Shown here in pieces: positions 46,679 through 54,534 of a stretch of 64,000 bases of DNA (position 1 is its first letter; every line of letters starts with the position of its first letter). Source of the stretch: Balneola sp. (GTDB taxonomy: Bacteria; Bacteroidota; Rhodothermia; Balneolales; Balneolaceae); assembly GCA_003712055.1 (NCBI GenBank), contig RHLJ01000003.1, forward strand, positions 372,001-436,000. Reading direction: 5' to 3'. Both the position numbers and the translations under genes were made by a program. The notes beneath the pieces were generated by a model. The model worked only from the letters and a program-made list of their open reading frames with translations. It made no database searches and was not told the DNA's origin.

Positions 46679-48361
46679 TCATTCATTATATACATCCGGA
46701 AGGTCATTCTCATACAGAATTACGTCTCCTGGAGTAGCAATTTCTTTCACAATATCATTTGCCTCAAAAAGACTGTTTACGATCCTTACATGATCTGTTG
46801 ACTCAGCTTCTTCATTTATGCCTTCAAAAATAGGTTTGGCTCTTTCTTCTCCTACTAAAATAACCGCATCAAGATTGGCCAGACCGATCGCTCTTCCAAA
46901 TGTTTTGTTCTCTTCATACTCCTGATCACCTAGTTCAATCATTCCAGGGGTAACGATTATTCTTTTTCCGGAATTAAACTCGCTCAGAATTTCTACTGCG
47001 TTCTTTGCCCCAACTGGATTACTATTAAACGCATCATCAATCACAAACAATTCTCCTTGTTGCTTCAATTCTAAACGATGCTTAACCGGTTCAATATTTT
47101 TTGCAGCCAGGGCCATTGTCTTAGGACGGATTCCCAAATGATAAGCAGTCCCAATAGCTAAAAGCATATTTTGAACGTTATGCGCTCCCAGCAATCTTGT
47201 TTGAAATGTTTCTCTTGCATCCGGAAAACCAACTTCAAAAGTTGAACCACTGGTATCATAAGATATATCACCTGCTTGAATTTGCCCCTCATTCAAGCCT
47301 ACCATTATTCGCTTAATCTCCGCTCTACCTTCACCCATTTTCTGTACCCGTTCATCATCAGCATTTAGTATAGCTACACCTCCAGAAGTAAGATTGTCAA
47401 CCAACGTTCCTTTTTCTTTTGCGATTATATCTTGGCTACCAAAGGTTTCCAGATGTGCCACTCCTACATTTGTAATAATTGAAATATCAGGCTTCGCAAT
47501 ATCGCATAGCTCCTGGATATTTCCTTTATATCGGGCGCCCATTTCCAGAATCAATATCTGGTGATGAGATTGAAGGTCGTTGTTGATTACTTTACAAACT
47601 CCCATAGGGGTGTTATAACTACCTGGAGTAGAACAAACACTATACCTCTCCTTTAATAAATCACGGACCATAAACTTAGTGCTGGTCTTGCCATAGCTGC
47701 CCGTTAATGCAATTATTTTTAGATGAGGCATTGAGGCGAGTTTTTGCCGTGCCTTTTTTTTAAATCCATTTTGAATACTTCTCTCAATTGGTCTGGTAAG
47801 GCCACTACCCAATAGAATTAAAAAAGGAAGTAGAATAGCTCCAAGTATCCACCCGAAGAACAATAGAATTACATCAAATGAAAGTAGTCCCGCATCATAA
47901 GTTGGAAGAGGTACCCATATAATGGGAATAAAACCTGTATAAGCCCACGTTCCAAAAAAGATGGGAAGCGCCAGTGAGAATACTACTACCGGAACTGTAA
48001 GTCGCTTCACCCTGGGGGTAAAAACAAGGGGCTTTTTAACTTTTTGATGGCGATACTTTTTTACGCTACCAAACCAAAAAATTGAAAGAGTAAAAAAAGC
48101 TACTGCTTTGCTAGAGTTTGTCGCCTCAATATCAAAAAATTCCAGACCTACCGACCCAACAAATAATAACATGATAAAGAGCGAAAGATCTAATGGAACT
48201 ACTTTTTTCTCCCAGTGCTGCCTTAACCAGCTCCAATACTCATTATGCTTGTATCCTACTTGTTGAAATACATGCAAAAAAAAGCGGATACGATAGAAAA
48301 AGAAGCGTGCAAAAAGTATGCAAATTAGTACGGACAGGGCATCTAGAATGTAATAGTACAA
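46679..48361 (-). CDS. MurF-like ligase fused to an N-terminal membrane region
   Basis: 560 aa from a TTG start. Residues 1-205 hold about four to five membrane helices, with a basic loop (KKYRHQKVKKP) between two of them. The rest is a Mur ligase: ATP loop GSYGKTSTK (near 225), the Mur helix ILILEMGARYKGNI, TNVGVAHLETFGS, LLGAHNVQNMLLAIG (substrate/metal loop), VIDDAFNSNPVGAKNAV and a C-terminal domain ending PGDVILYEN. The usual MurF N-terminal UMT-binding domain is not visible and is replaced by the membrane segment. It should attach D-Ala-D-Ala or a similar ligand at the membrane; whether it is the main MurF is unknown. Confidence 0.85.
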   Translation of the reverse strand: MYYYILDALSVLICILFARFFFYRIRFFLHVFQQVGYKHNEYWSWLRQHWEKKVVPLDLSLFIMLLFVGSVGLEFFDIEATNSSKAVAFFTLSIFWFGSVKKYRHQKVKKPLVFTPRVKRLTVPVVVFSLALPIFFGTWAYTGFIPIIWVPLPTYDAGLLSFDVILLFFGWILGAILLPFLILLGSGLTRPIERSIQNGFKKKARQKLASMPHLKIIALTGSYGKTSTKFMVRDLLKERYSVCSTPGSYNTPMGVCKVINNDLQSHHQILILEMGARYKGNIQELCDIAKPDISIITNVGVAHLETFGSQDIIAKEKGTLVDNLTSGGVAILNADDERVQKMGEGRAEIKRIMVGLNEGQIQAGDISYDTSGSTFEVGFPDARETFQTRLLGAHNVQNMLLAIGTAYHLGIRPKTMALAAKNIEPVKHRLELKQQGELFVIDDAFNSNPVGAKNAVEILSEFNSGKRIIVTPGMIELGDQEYEENKTFGRAIGLANLDAVILVGEERAKPIFEGINEEAESTDHVRIVNSLFEANDIVKEIATPGDVILYENDLPDVYNE

Positions 48362-48479
48362 ATGAAAACGCTCTAAGATTAAGTGATAGTTAAGGGAGCA
48401 ATATATTGCTCGAATTTATTAATACTCCGGGGTATATTCACCCACTTATCAGCCTAATGTTTCAATTATTTACTAAAAT

Positions 48480-49484
48480 ATGAAATTAATCATCCCTATG
48501 GCGGGAAGGGGTACCCGCGTAAGGCCTCATTCACATACTGTACCAAAACCTTTGCTACCTGTAGCGGGAACAATGATCATCGAACGACTGGTAGAAACAT
48601 TCATTCGAACCTTGGATAGGGATATTTCGGAAGTAGTATACATTCTGGGCCCTGATTTTGGGCAATCGATAAAAGATCAACTTCGAGCGATGAGTGAGCG
48701 ACATAATGCTAAAGCAACATTTAGGGTTCAAGAACAGGCTCTTGGCACCGCACATGCTGTAGCTTGCGCAAGTGAAGACTTAGATGGAGAAGTAATCGTT
48801 GCTTTTGCAGATACCCTTTTTGATAGTAAAGAAAAATTTAACATTGAGGGAGCAGATAGTGTAATCTGGCTAAAAAGAGTTGACGACCCTTCTCGTTTTG
48901 GAGTAGCCGTTCACGAAGAAGATAGGATTACCGGTTTTGTTGAAAAACCTCAGGAATTCATATCAGACCTGGCCATAATTGGAGTGTACTACTTTAAAGA
49001 TGGTGAGGAAATTAAGCGTCAGGTAAACAGGGTAATTGATGAAGACATTAAAGGTCCGGGAGGGGAGTACTTTTTGACCGAAGCTTTGGATAATATGATT
49101 AATGAAGGCAAGCTATTTAAAACAGCTACTGTAGACGAATGGTTAGACTGTGGAACGCTACCGGCTTGGCTGGAGACCACCGGAGAAATAGTAGCAAAAG
49201 AAAACCACTCGTTTGACCCCAGTAAGTACCCTGGCTCAAATATAATTCCACCGGTATTTATAGCTGAAGGTGTAACTATTGAAAATAGCACTATCGGCCC
49301 TAAAGTAAGTATTGAAGCAGGAACTGTTATCAAAAGCTCAACTATTGAAAATTCAATCATAAGAGAAAATTCAAACATTGTGGATGTGACTACATCCGGT
49401 TCCACAATTGGCGCTCATACAACTTTGAAGAATGTCTCTGGAAAAGTGGATTTAGGAGATCATTCTTCCATAACTATGGATTAA
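48480..49484 (+). CDS. Sugar nucleotidyltransferase with left-handed beta-helix tail
   Basis: 334 aa. The NTP-transferase domain opens with the nucleotide loop MAGRGTRVRPHSHTVPKPLLPVAG and has VIWLKRVDDPSRFGVAVHEEDRITGFVEKP and the metal-binding YFLTEALDNMINEG. The C-terminal 90 residues are hexapeptide-like turns (GVTIENSTIGPKVSIEAGTVIKSSTIENSII), as in GlmU or RmlA-type enzymes. Substrate most likely glucose-1-phosphate or a related sugar phosphate. Exact activity cannot be read. Confidence 0.85.
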   Translation: MKLIIPMAGRGTRVRPHSHTVPKPLLPVAGTMIIERLVETFIRTLDRDISEVVYILGPDFGQSIKDQLRAMSERHNAKATFRVQEQALGTAHAVACASEDLDGEVIVAFADTLFDSKEKFNIEGADSVIWLKRVDDPSRFGVAVHEEDRITGFVEKPQEFISDLAIIGVYYFKDGEEIKRQVNRVIDEDIKGPGGEYFLTEALDNMINEGKLFKTATVDEWLDCGTLPAWLETTGEIVAKENHSFDPSKYPGSNIIPPVFIAEGVTIENSTIGPKVSIEAGTVIKSSTIENSIIRENSNIVDVTTSGSTIGAHTTLKNVSGKVDLGDHSSITMD

Positions 49485-49529
49485 CTTCAAACCGACTTTA
49501 GATATAATACTTTAAACCTCTATTCACCC

Positions 49530-50744
49530 TTGAAAGTAACCTATTACCTACTATTCCTGCTTATTTTAGTCAGTTGTAAAAGCAGTGAGGAATTTTTAGA
49601 CAATACTCCAGAAATTGACCTCTTTAATTATGCCTACTTCAATCAAGAAGACAGTCTTGTTCTTGGCAAAACTATAATTGGCTTAACAGAACTTGGGAAT
49701 TCTTACGATGCTCAAAGTATACGGATCCCCATCTCGTACCCCGGAGTTGAATCCATTACTACTTTCTTTTCTAAAGACTCTATCATTACTGATTTATTAT
49801 TTACTTATCAAAGTACCTTTGAATTCAAAGGAACACTCAAGGGGTATATTGATGATTTTGGAAAGCCCGAGGTTGTCGAGTCTGATGATTTAATCACATA
49901 TAAGTGGAGGGATCAAAAAACAAAATTTGACGTCCTTAGCAGCTTTTCAAATGGGGATACACTCAATTACTCTATCCTATCCTTAAGCAACTCGAATCGA
50001 TTCCAAACTAGGAGCTATGAATATTTAAAAAAGTTTAGAAAAGACCCGGATATGTATGATCTGCTAGCTACTTCAAAAATCTGGAGTATTATTGGAGGTA
50101 TCGATGAAGGGTTAAAAATGGGAGTTTCCTCATTTGTCGAAGTTGAAGATTCCTCTCGTATCTTTGATTTAATAAAGGCTAATTTTAAGGATATCGCACT
50201 TTTTTCATACAGTAAAAAATATCTAGACGAAAATATTAGCGAAATAGAATTTGAAGGTATTAGTGAGTTTCTTTTTGAGGAATGGTTCTCCGAGGTACAA
50301 TATAGAATGGATGACTATACGCCTGAGCTTAGCATTGAAGAGTACGCTGCAACACTGGAAAATTCTCCTCCTGAGCAGTTACGGGTACTAACTATTTTAA
50401 GGTTTGTGAGGGCAAACAATGCTGGGAGCTTTTTCTTGGAACTGGAAGAAGCCAATGCCAGATCTGTTGAAAGAATAAGGGCTTCGATTGAGGGAAATGA
50501 AATTTCGAGTACTGCAATGAGTGTAGCTGAGCGCCAACAAAAAATTCAACAATATGAGTTTGGTACTGCAGTGTCTTTCTTATGGGCTTTAGAAATACTT
50601 AGCAATGATGAGATTAATCGTATATCGGAACTCTATGAGTCTTCTTTCGGCAAATTATATGTTGACTCTTATTCTAAATCACTCGTGTTTGCTTATGAAA
50701 AGGCTACTGATAAGCTTATCGAGGAGATAGAAAACAAGAACTGA
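49530..50744 (+). CDS. Hypothetical lipoprotein
   Basis: 404 aa from TTG at 49530. Signal MKVTYYLLFLLILVSC, acceptor Cys16. The mature part is acidic and mixed helix/strand, with no motif I recognise. Segments FFLELEEANARSVERIRASIEG and AVAERQQKIQQYEFGTAVSFLWAL indicate a helical C-terminal half. Likely in the periplasmic face of a membrane. A terminator-like hairpin follows eight bases after its stop, but that hairpin belongs to the duplicated element described next. Confidence 0.7.
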   Translation: MKVTYYLLFLLILVSCKSSEEFLDNTPEIDLFNYAYFNQEDSLVLGKTIIGLTELGNSYDAQSIRIPISYPGVESITTFFSKDSIITDLLFTYQSTFEFKGTLKGYIDDFGKPEVVESDDLITYKWRDQKTKFDVLSSFSNGDTLNYSILSLSNSNRFQTRSYEYLKKFRKDPDMYDLLATSKIWSIIGGIDEGLKMGVSSFVEVEDSSRIFDLIKANFKDIALFSYSKKYLDENISEIEFEGISEFLFEEWFSEVQYRMDDYTPELSIEEYAATLENSPPEQLRVLTILRFVRANNAGSFFLELEEANARSVERIRASIEGNEISSTAMSVAERQQKIQQYEFGTAVSFLWALEILSNDEINRISELYESSFGKLYVDSYSKSLVFAYEKATDKLIEEIENKN

Positions 50745-50747
50745 ATT

Positions 50748-50964
50748 GCATAAAAAAACCCTCATCGCCGAGACGTGAGGGTTTTTGTTTTCTTGCGAAA
50801 ACACCTGAAGTACCTTTGTTTGATTTCTCGATTTGAGAAGGTTCGAACAAATAGGCCGCTGGTTTTGTCGGCCTTACATCAATTTCACCGTAGTGTCCTT
50901 AATGCCAGTGCTCACATATAATTACTACAATTCATGAGCGTAGAACAAGAAAAAAAAGCACTAC
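50748..50964 (-). ncRNA. Candidate structured RNA, copy 1 of a tandem duplicated element
   Basis: With the adjacent box array this forms a 262-base unit that is repeated, roughly three quarters identical by eye, at 51293-51555. Four hairpins are visible in plus-strand coordinates: CCCTCA/TGAGGG (50759-50781), GTTTTC/GAAAAC (50787-50802), TTCTC/GAGAA (50825-50839) and AGGCCG/CGGCCT (50853-50874). Read on the minus strand, the first is followed by seven T, the form of an intrinsic terminator. A 24-base block (50877-50900) is identical in both copies. The minus strand is chosen because only that terminator tail is kept in both copies. No protein frame is conserved between copies. Confidence 0.5.
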
Positions 50965-51007
50965 TTTCCCACAACTTTTCAACCCGTTTTCCACGGAATT
51001 ATCCACA
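50965..51007. other. Array of four DnaA-box-like 9-mers, copy 1
   Basis: TTTCCCACA (50965), TTTTCAACC (50976), TTTTCCACG (50987) and TTATCCACA (50999) are spaced 11, 11 and 12 bases. The last is the perfect E. coli DnaA consensus TTATNCACA; the others are related but weaker. An AT-rich stretch follows to about 51110. This could be an origin or DnaA-binding site, or the array may simply be part of the promoter of the minus-strand RNA. Confidence 0.5.
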
Positions 51008-51172
51008 AACTGACTTTTTAAAAAATCATTAGTTATTGTTTTTTAATGGCTAATGAGAATTATTATAGTTCCGTATTTAGGGTCTTTTTGAATAGTCTAA
51101 AAATTCACCTGTGCGCGAATGGGATTTTTCTTTGATCCAATTCCAATTAGAAAATAGAGTTAATCTTTGCAG

Positions 51173-51226
51173 ATCCTGAAACAAGCCCGGCTTCCGAAGT
51201 ATTCATACGGAAGACGGGTTCAGGAT
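51173..51226. repeat. Long intergenic palindrome
   Basis: ATCCTGAA/TTCAGGAT, CCCG/CGGG and CTTCCG/CGGAAG nest into one long hairpin. Its flank ends GGATGAC, shared with palindromes at 11733, 11804, 57035 and 59179. Otherwise the spacer 51010-51292 between the two duplicated elements holds no gene. Confidence 0.7.
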
Positions 51227-51292
51227 GACTATTGAAAGAGAAGAGTGCAGGTGGAGAATTTAGGATACTCAGATTCGCTGCTGAATTTCGAA

Positions 51293-51510
51293 GCATAAAA
51301 AAACCCCCAGCGCCGAAACGTGGGGGTTTAGCTTTCTTACGAAAGCACTTGGAATACCTTTTGTCCAAATTCTCGAGTTGAGAGGTTTCGAACAAACTGG
51401 CCTCAAGATTTTTGTGGCCTCTCATCAATTTCACCGTAGTGTCCTTGGTGTCAGTGTTCATCTAGATGTACAGGATTTATGGAGCGCTTAACAAGAAAAA
51501 AAAGCGTTAC
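51293..51510 (-). ncRNA. Candidate structured RNA, copy 2 of the tandem duplicated element
   Basis: Equivalent hairpins are CCCCCA/TGGGGG (51304-51326), GCTTTC/GAAAGC (51331-51346), TCTC/GAGA (51371-51383) and GGCC/GGCC (51399-51419). In the first two a T-A pair of copy 1 is replaced by C-G on both sides, which is compensatory change. The minus-strand T7 tail is kept (A7 at 51297-51303), while the plus-strand T-tract is lost (only TTTA). The invariant 24-base block is at 51423-51446 and an invariant AACAAGAAAAAAAAGC tract follows. No matching RNA family was recognised from memory. Confidence 0.5.
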
Positions 51511-51553
51511 TTTCCCACAACTTTTCAACTCGTTTTCCACTGACTTATCCACA
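51511..51553. other. Array of four DnaA-box-like 9-mers, copy 2
   Basis: TTTCCCACA (51511), TTTTCAACT (51522), TTTTCCACT (51533) and TTATCCACA (51545), with the same 11-11-12 spacing as copy 1. The remaining 130 bases to the next gene are AT-rich without other features. Confidence 0.5.
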
Positions 51554-51685
51554 AATTCGATATTCCCATTCTAGTTAAATATTGATTTTATTGAATTAAT
51601 GAGAAATAGTACTTAGGCTATTTTAACCTTTTTTCGAAAGAGCTTAAAAATGCCCTGAGAGTGAGGTACATATTTTATTAAAAAA

Positions 51686-52087
51686 TTATTTAACTACAGT
51701 TATTACCCCATCAAAATTTGAAATCACGTAGTTGCTTATCCCCCCTGGATTTTTGTCATTGATATCCCATTTAAAATCCGCACCCCCAATCAAGATATGA
51801 TCACAACCGAGTTCTTTAGCAGTTTCGACAATGGTTTGTCCAGGCTCACCAATACGAACTTCCAATCTGGGTTCAACGGTTTTTTTACCCTCCTCCTCAA
51901 ATAAGTATTTGGCCATTTCTACTATTCCAAGGGCTATATCTTCTGCGTCCTTTTCATAGGCAACCACTAAAATGGTTACCTCAGGTTTATTTGTCAGTTC
52001 TGTACTAAGTAAACCAGCATACTTTACCGCTTCACTTGCGTAAATACTTCCATTTGTAGCTATAAGCCAATTAGTTGGAAAACTCAT
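51686..52087 (-). CDS. Universal stress protein-like (UspA fold)
   Basis: 133 aa, a single Usp domain: WLIATNGSIYASEAVKYAGLLS at the start, VTILVVA, then LEVRIGEPGQTIVETAKELGCDHILIGGAD. In ATP-binding members the segment after the last strand is G-2x-G-9x-G(S/T); here GGADFKWDINDKNPGGISN is only a partial match, so nucleotide binding is uncertain. Divergent from the CCA gene across 98 bases. Confidence 0.88.
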   Translation of the reverse strand: MSFPTNWLIATNGSIYASEAVKYAGLLSTELTNKPEVTILVVAYEKDAEDIALGIVEMAKYLFEEEGKKTVEPRLEVRIGEPGQTIVETAKELGCDHILIGGADFKWDINDKNPGGISNYVISNFDGVITVVK

Positions 52088-52171
52088 AAGTAAGATTCTT
52101 TTTGGTCGATATTAATGTATAGAACACTTAGTTGAAATTAAAATCCATCTGAAAGCCATCCCCAACATTCC

Positions 52172-52180
52172 TATCTTTAT
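52172..52180 (+). promoter_or_regulatory. Possible -7 promoter element near the CCA/poly(A) polymerase start
   Basis: TATCTTTAT ends five bases before the ATG at 52186 and resembles the elements before 17874, 27909 and 33324. Confidence 0.3.
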
Positions 52181-52185
52181 TGCTT

Positions 52186-53598
52186 ATGGATTTGCAACAT
52201 AATATCCCCAAAAAACATACTTACGTTTTCGGCCTTATAAGTGAAGCCGCTGCTTCGCTTAAACAACCTGTATATGTAGTTGGTGGTTATGTAAGAGATT
52301 ACTATCTAAATCGACTGAAAGAGCAACCTGATATCGACTTTGTTACACTAGGCTCCGGGATAAAACTAGCTCAGGAAGTCCATCTCCTTCTAAATGGTTC
52401 ATCCCTAGCTGTTTTCAAGCAATTTGGAACAGCACAAGTAAAATACCAGGATATTGAGCTTGAATTTGTTGGTGCAAGAAAAGAAAGCTACCGAAGAGAT
52501 TCCCGTAAGCCCATTGTTGAGGATGGCAACCTGGAAGACGATCAAAATCGGAGAGATTTAACCATTAATGCGATGTCATGGTCTCTTAATGCAGAAGATT
52601 TTGGAGCTCTGGTTGATCCCTTCAATGGAATGGACGATCTAAAAGCTGGGATCATTAAAACCCCTGTCGATCCCGAACAAACCTTTAGTGACGACCCTCT
52701 TCGTATGATGCGAGCTATTCGGTTTGCGACCCAGCTTGATTTTCATATCCACGAGGAAACCTTTCAGGCTATTACTAACATGGCCGATCGAATAAACATT
52801 ATTTCTAAAGAAAGAATCGTAGATGAGCTCAATAAAATAATTATGGCACAGAAGCCTTCCTCTGGCTTTACCATGCTTTTCAAAACCGGGCTACTCAAAT
52901 ATTTTTTACCCGAAATGGTGGATTTACACGGTGTGAAAGAAATTAATGGTCAGCGTCATAAGGACAATTTTTGGCACACACTTCAAGTCCTGGATAATGT
53001 AGCACAGGCTAGCGATAATTTATGGTTAAGATGGGCGGCTATTCTTCACGATATCGCAAAACCTCCCACACAACGATTTGATGAAACGGTAGGGTGGACT
53101 TTTCATGGGCATGATGCCCTTGGAGCAAAGTGGACGAAAAGAATATTCAAAAATCTTGGCTTACCCCTGGACGAACGGATGAAATATGTGCAGAAACTGG
53201 TTCGTTTGCACCTCCGGCCAATTGCTCTCGTTTCCGATATAGTTAGCGACAGTGCAATCCGGCGACTAATCTTTGATGCCGGAAATGATATTGATGACCT
53301 GATGCTTTTGTGTCGTGCAGATATCACGAGTAAAAATGAATACAAAGTGGAACGGTTCCAGCAAAATTTCAATAAGGTAGAACGTAAGATTGAAGAAGTA
53401 GAAGCCAAGGACCATATCCGAAACTGGAAAAACCCTCTTTCCGGAGAGGAGATTATGGAAGCTTTGGATATTGCTCCTTCCAAAACTGTTGGCATCATCA
53501 AGGATGCGGTTAGGGAAGCCATTCTTAATGGTGATATTCCAAATGATCATGATGCTGCCTTCGATTATATGATTAAACATAAAAACGAATTTCTATAA
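52186..53598 (+). CDS. CCA tRNA nucleotidyltransferase / poly(A) polymerase family with HD domain
   Basis: 470 aa from ATG 52186; a TTG two codons earlier is also in frame. Nucleotidyltransferase head: VYVVGGYVRDYYL, then PDIDFV acidic pair, RRDLTINAMSW and DPLRMMRAIRFATQLDF. An HD phosphohydrolase segment follows (HKDNFWHTLQVLDN and WAAILHDIAKPPTQ), the fusion usual in bacterial CCA enzymes of the multi-activity type. It should add or repair the CCA end of tRNA. Its stop overlaps the ispE ATG by one base. Confidence 0.93.
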   Translation: MDLQHNIPKKHTYVFGLISEAAASLKQPVYVVGGYVRDYYLNRLKEQPDIDFVTLGSGIKLAQEVHLLLNGSSLAVFKQFGTAQVKYQDIELEFVGARKESYRRDSRKPIVEDGNLEDDQNRRDLTINAMSWSLNAEDFGALVDPFNGMDDLKAGIIKTPVDPEQTFSDDPLRMMRAIRFATQLDFHIHEETFQAITNMADRINIISKERIVDELNKIIMAQKPSSGFTMLFKTGLLKYFLPEMVDLHGVKEINGQRHKDNFWHTLQVLDNVAQASDNLWLRWAAILHDIAKPPTQRFDETVGWTFHGHDALGAKWTKRIFKNLGLPLDERMKYVQKLVRLHLRPIALVSDIVSDSAIRRLIFDAGNDIDDLMLLCRADITSKNEYKVERFQQNFNKVERKIEEVEAKDHIRNWKNPLSGEEIMEALDIAPSKTVGIIKDAVREAILNGDIPNDHDAAFDYMIKHKNEFL

Positions 53599-54473
53599 TG
53601 AGCGAAACCTGGATCTCCAATTCATACGCCAAAATAAATCTTGGCCTTAATGTGATCGAACGATTGCCTAGTGGTTACCATACCATTGAAACTGGTTTTT
53701 GCTTTATAGAGTGGAGCGATCGTTTTGAAATTTCTCCCTCCTCAAGAACCGAGCTCATGATGAGTGATGAACGAATTCCAGCAAACGGAACTAATTTAAT
53801 TGTACGGGCTGTAAATCTATTACAGCAAGAGGCCCGGTTAAGAGATGAGTTCAAAATTAATGTTCAAAAAAATATTCCTGCGGGTGCTGGGCTAGGTGGT
53901 GGAAGTAGTAATGCAGCAACTACACTGCGAATGATTAATAAGATTGCTAATCTCGGCCTTTCAACAAATGATCTCCTTGAAATAGGGAAATCTCTTGGAG
54001 CCGATGTGCCTTTCTTTATTCATGGAGAAACCGGAATAGGAACAGGACTTGGAGATGAAATTGAACTACTCCCTATTCAACCCGATGCTTATATCGTTAC
54101 TGTTTTTCCAAATATTGAAAGCAAAACACCCGAGGCTTATCAAGATTCTATTCCCCGTGGGTTACCTGAATTTTCGCTAAAAAATGTACTTCTTGAGGAT
54201 GATATTGAAGACTGGCACTTTTTACTTCAAAATCAGTTAGAAGGCTCTGTATTCCCTCGACATGAGTTGGTCGGAAATCTGAAGGATCAATTTTATGACT
54301 TTGGAGCTATGTACGCATCAATGAGTGGAAGCGGTTCCAGTGTATTTGGGATTTTTTCTCAGGATTTTGTTGCTATTAATGCCTATGAGTCGTTTCATAG
54401 CCTCGGTTATTTAGCTAACCTTACCCGACCACTATTCAAACCGGATCAAGGGGTGTATAAAAAAGAATTCTGA
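53598..54473 (+). CDS. ispE: 4-diphosphocytidyl-2-C-methyl-D-erythritol kinase
   Basis: GHMP kinase (291 aa) of the non-mevalonate isoprenoid pathway. SNSYAKINLGLNV has the catalytic Lys12; the ATP loop is PAGAGLGGGSSNAA near 95-108; Asp136 in GADVPFFI is the catalytic base; MSGSGSSVFG is the third GHMP motif. It shares its start base with the end of the CCA gene and is followed 61 bases later by glgP, so an operon is possible. Confidence 0.96.
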   Translation: MSETWISNSYAKINLGLNVIERLPSGYHTIETGFCFIEWSDRFEISPSSRTELMMSDERIPANGTNLIVRAVNLLQQEARLRDEFKINVQKNIPAGAGLGGGSSNAATTLRMINKIANLGLSTNDLLEIGKSLGADVPFFIHGETGIGTGLGDEIELLPIQPDAYIVTVFPNIESKTPEAYQDSIPRGLPEFSLKNVLLEDDIEDWHFLLQNQLEGSVFPRHELVGNLKDQFYDFGAMYASMSGSGSSVFGIFSQDFVAINAYESFHSLGYLANLTRPLFKPDQGVYKKEF

Positions 54474-54534
54474 CTTTGAAACTGAGTTAACATAAGATCA
54501 TTATCTTCCCCGGATAACAAGAAATTTTTACTAG

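Noticed and set aside
50835-50850. GGTTCGAAC resembling a tRNA/tmRNA T-loop
   Set aside because: No acceptor stem, anticodon arm or CCA end is found around it on either strand.
51147-51461. 104-aa minus-strand open frame across copy 2 of the duplicated element
   Set aside because: It runs through a terminator hairpin and a palindrome; its start codon is not conserved in copy 1, where the next ATG is followed by a stop. A short similar stretch (RY..CFRKK) follows from nucleotide identity.
53103-53580. Two overlapping minus-strand frames of 139 and 104 aa
   Set aside because: Both are antisense shadows of the CCA nucleotidyltransferase gene.
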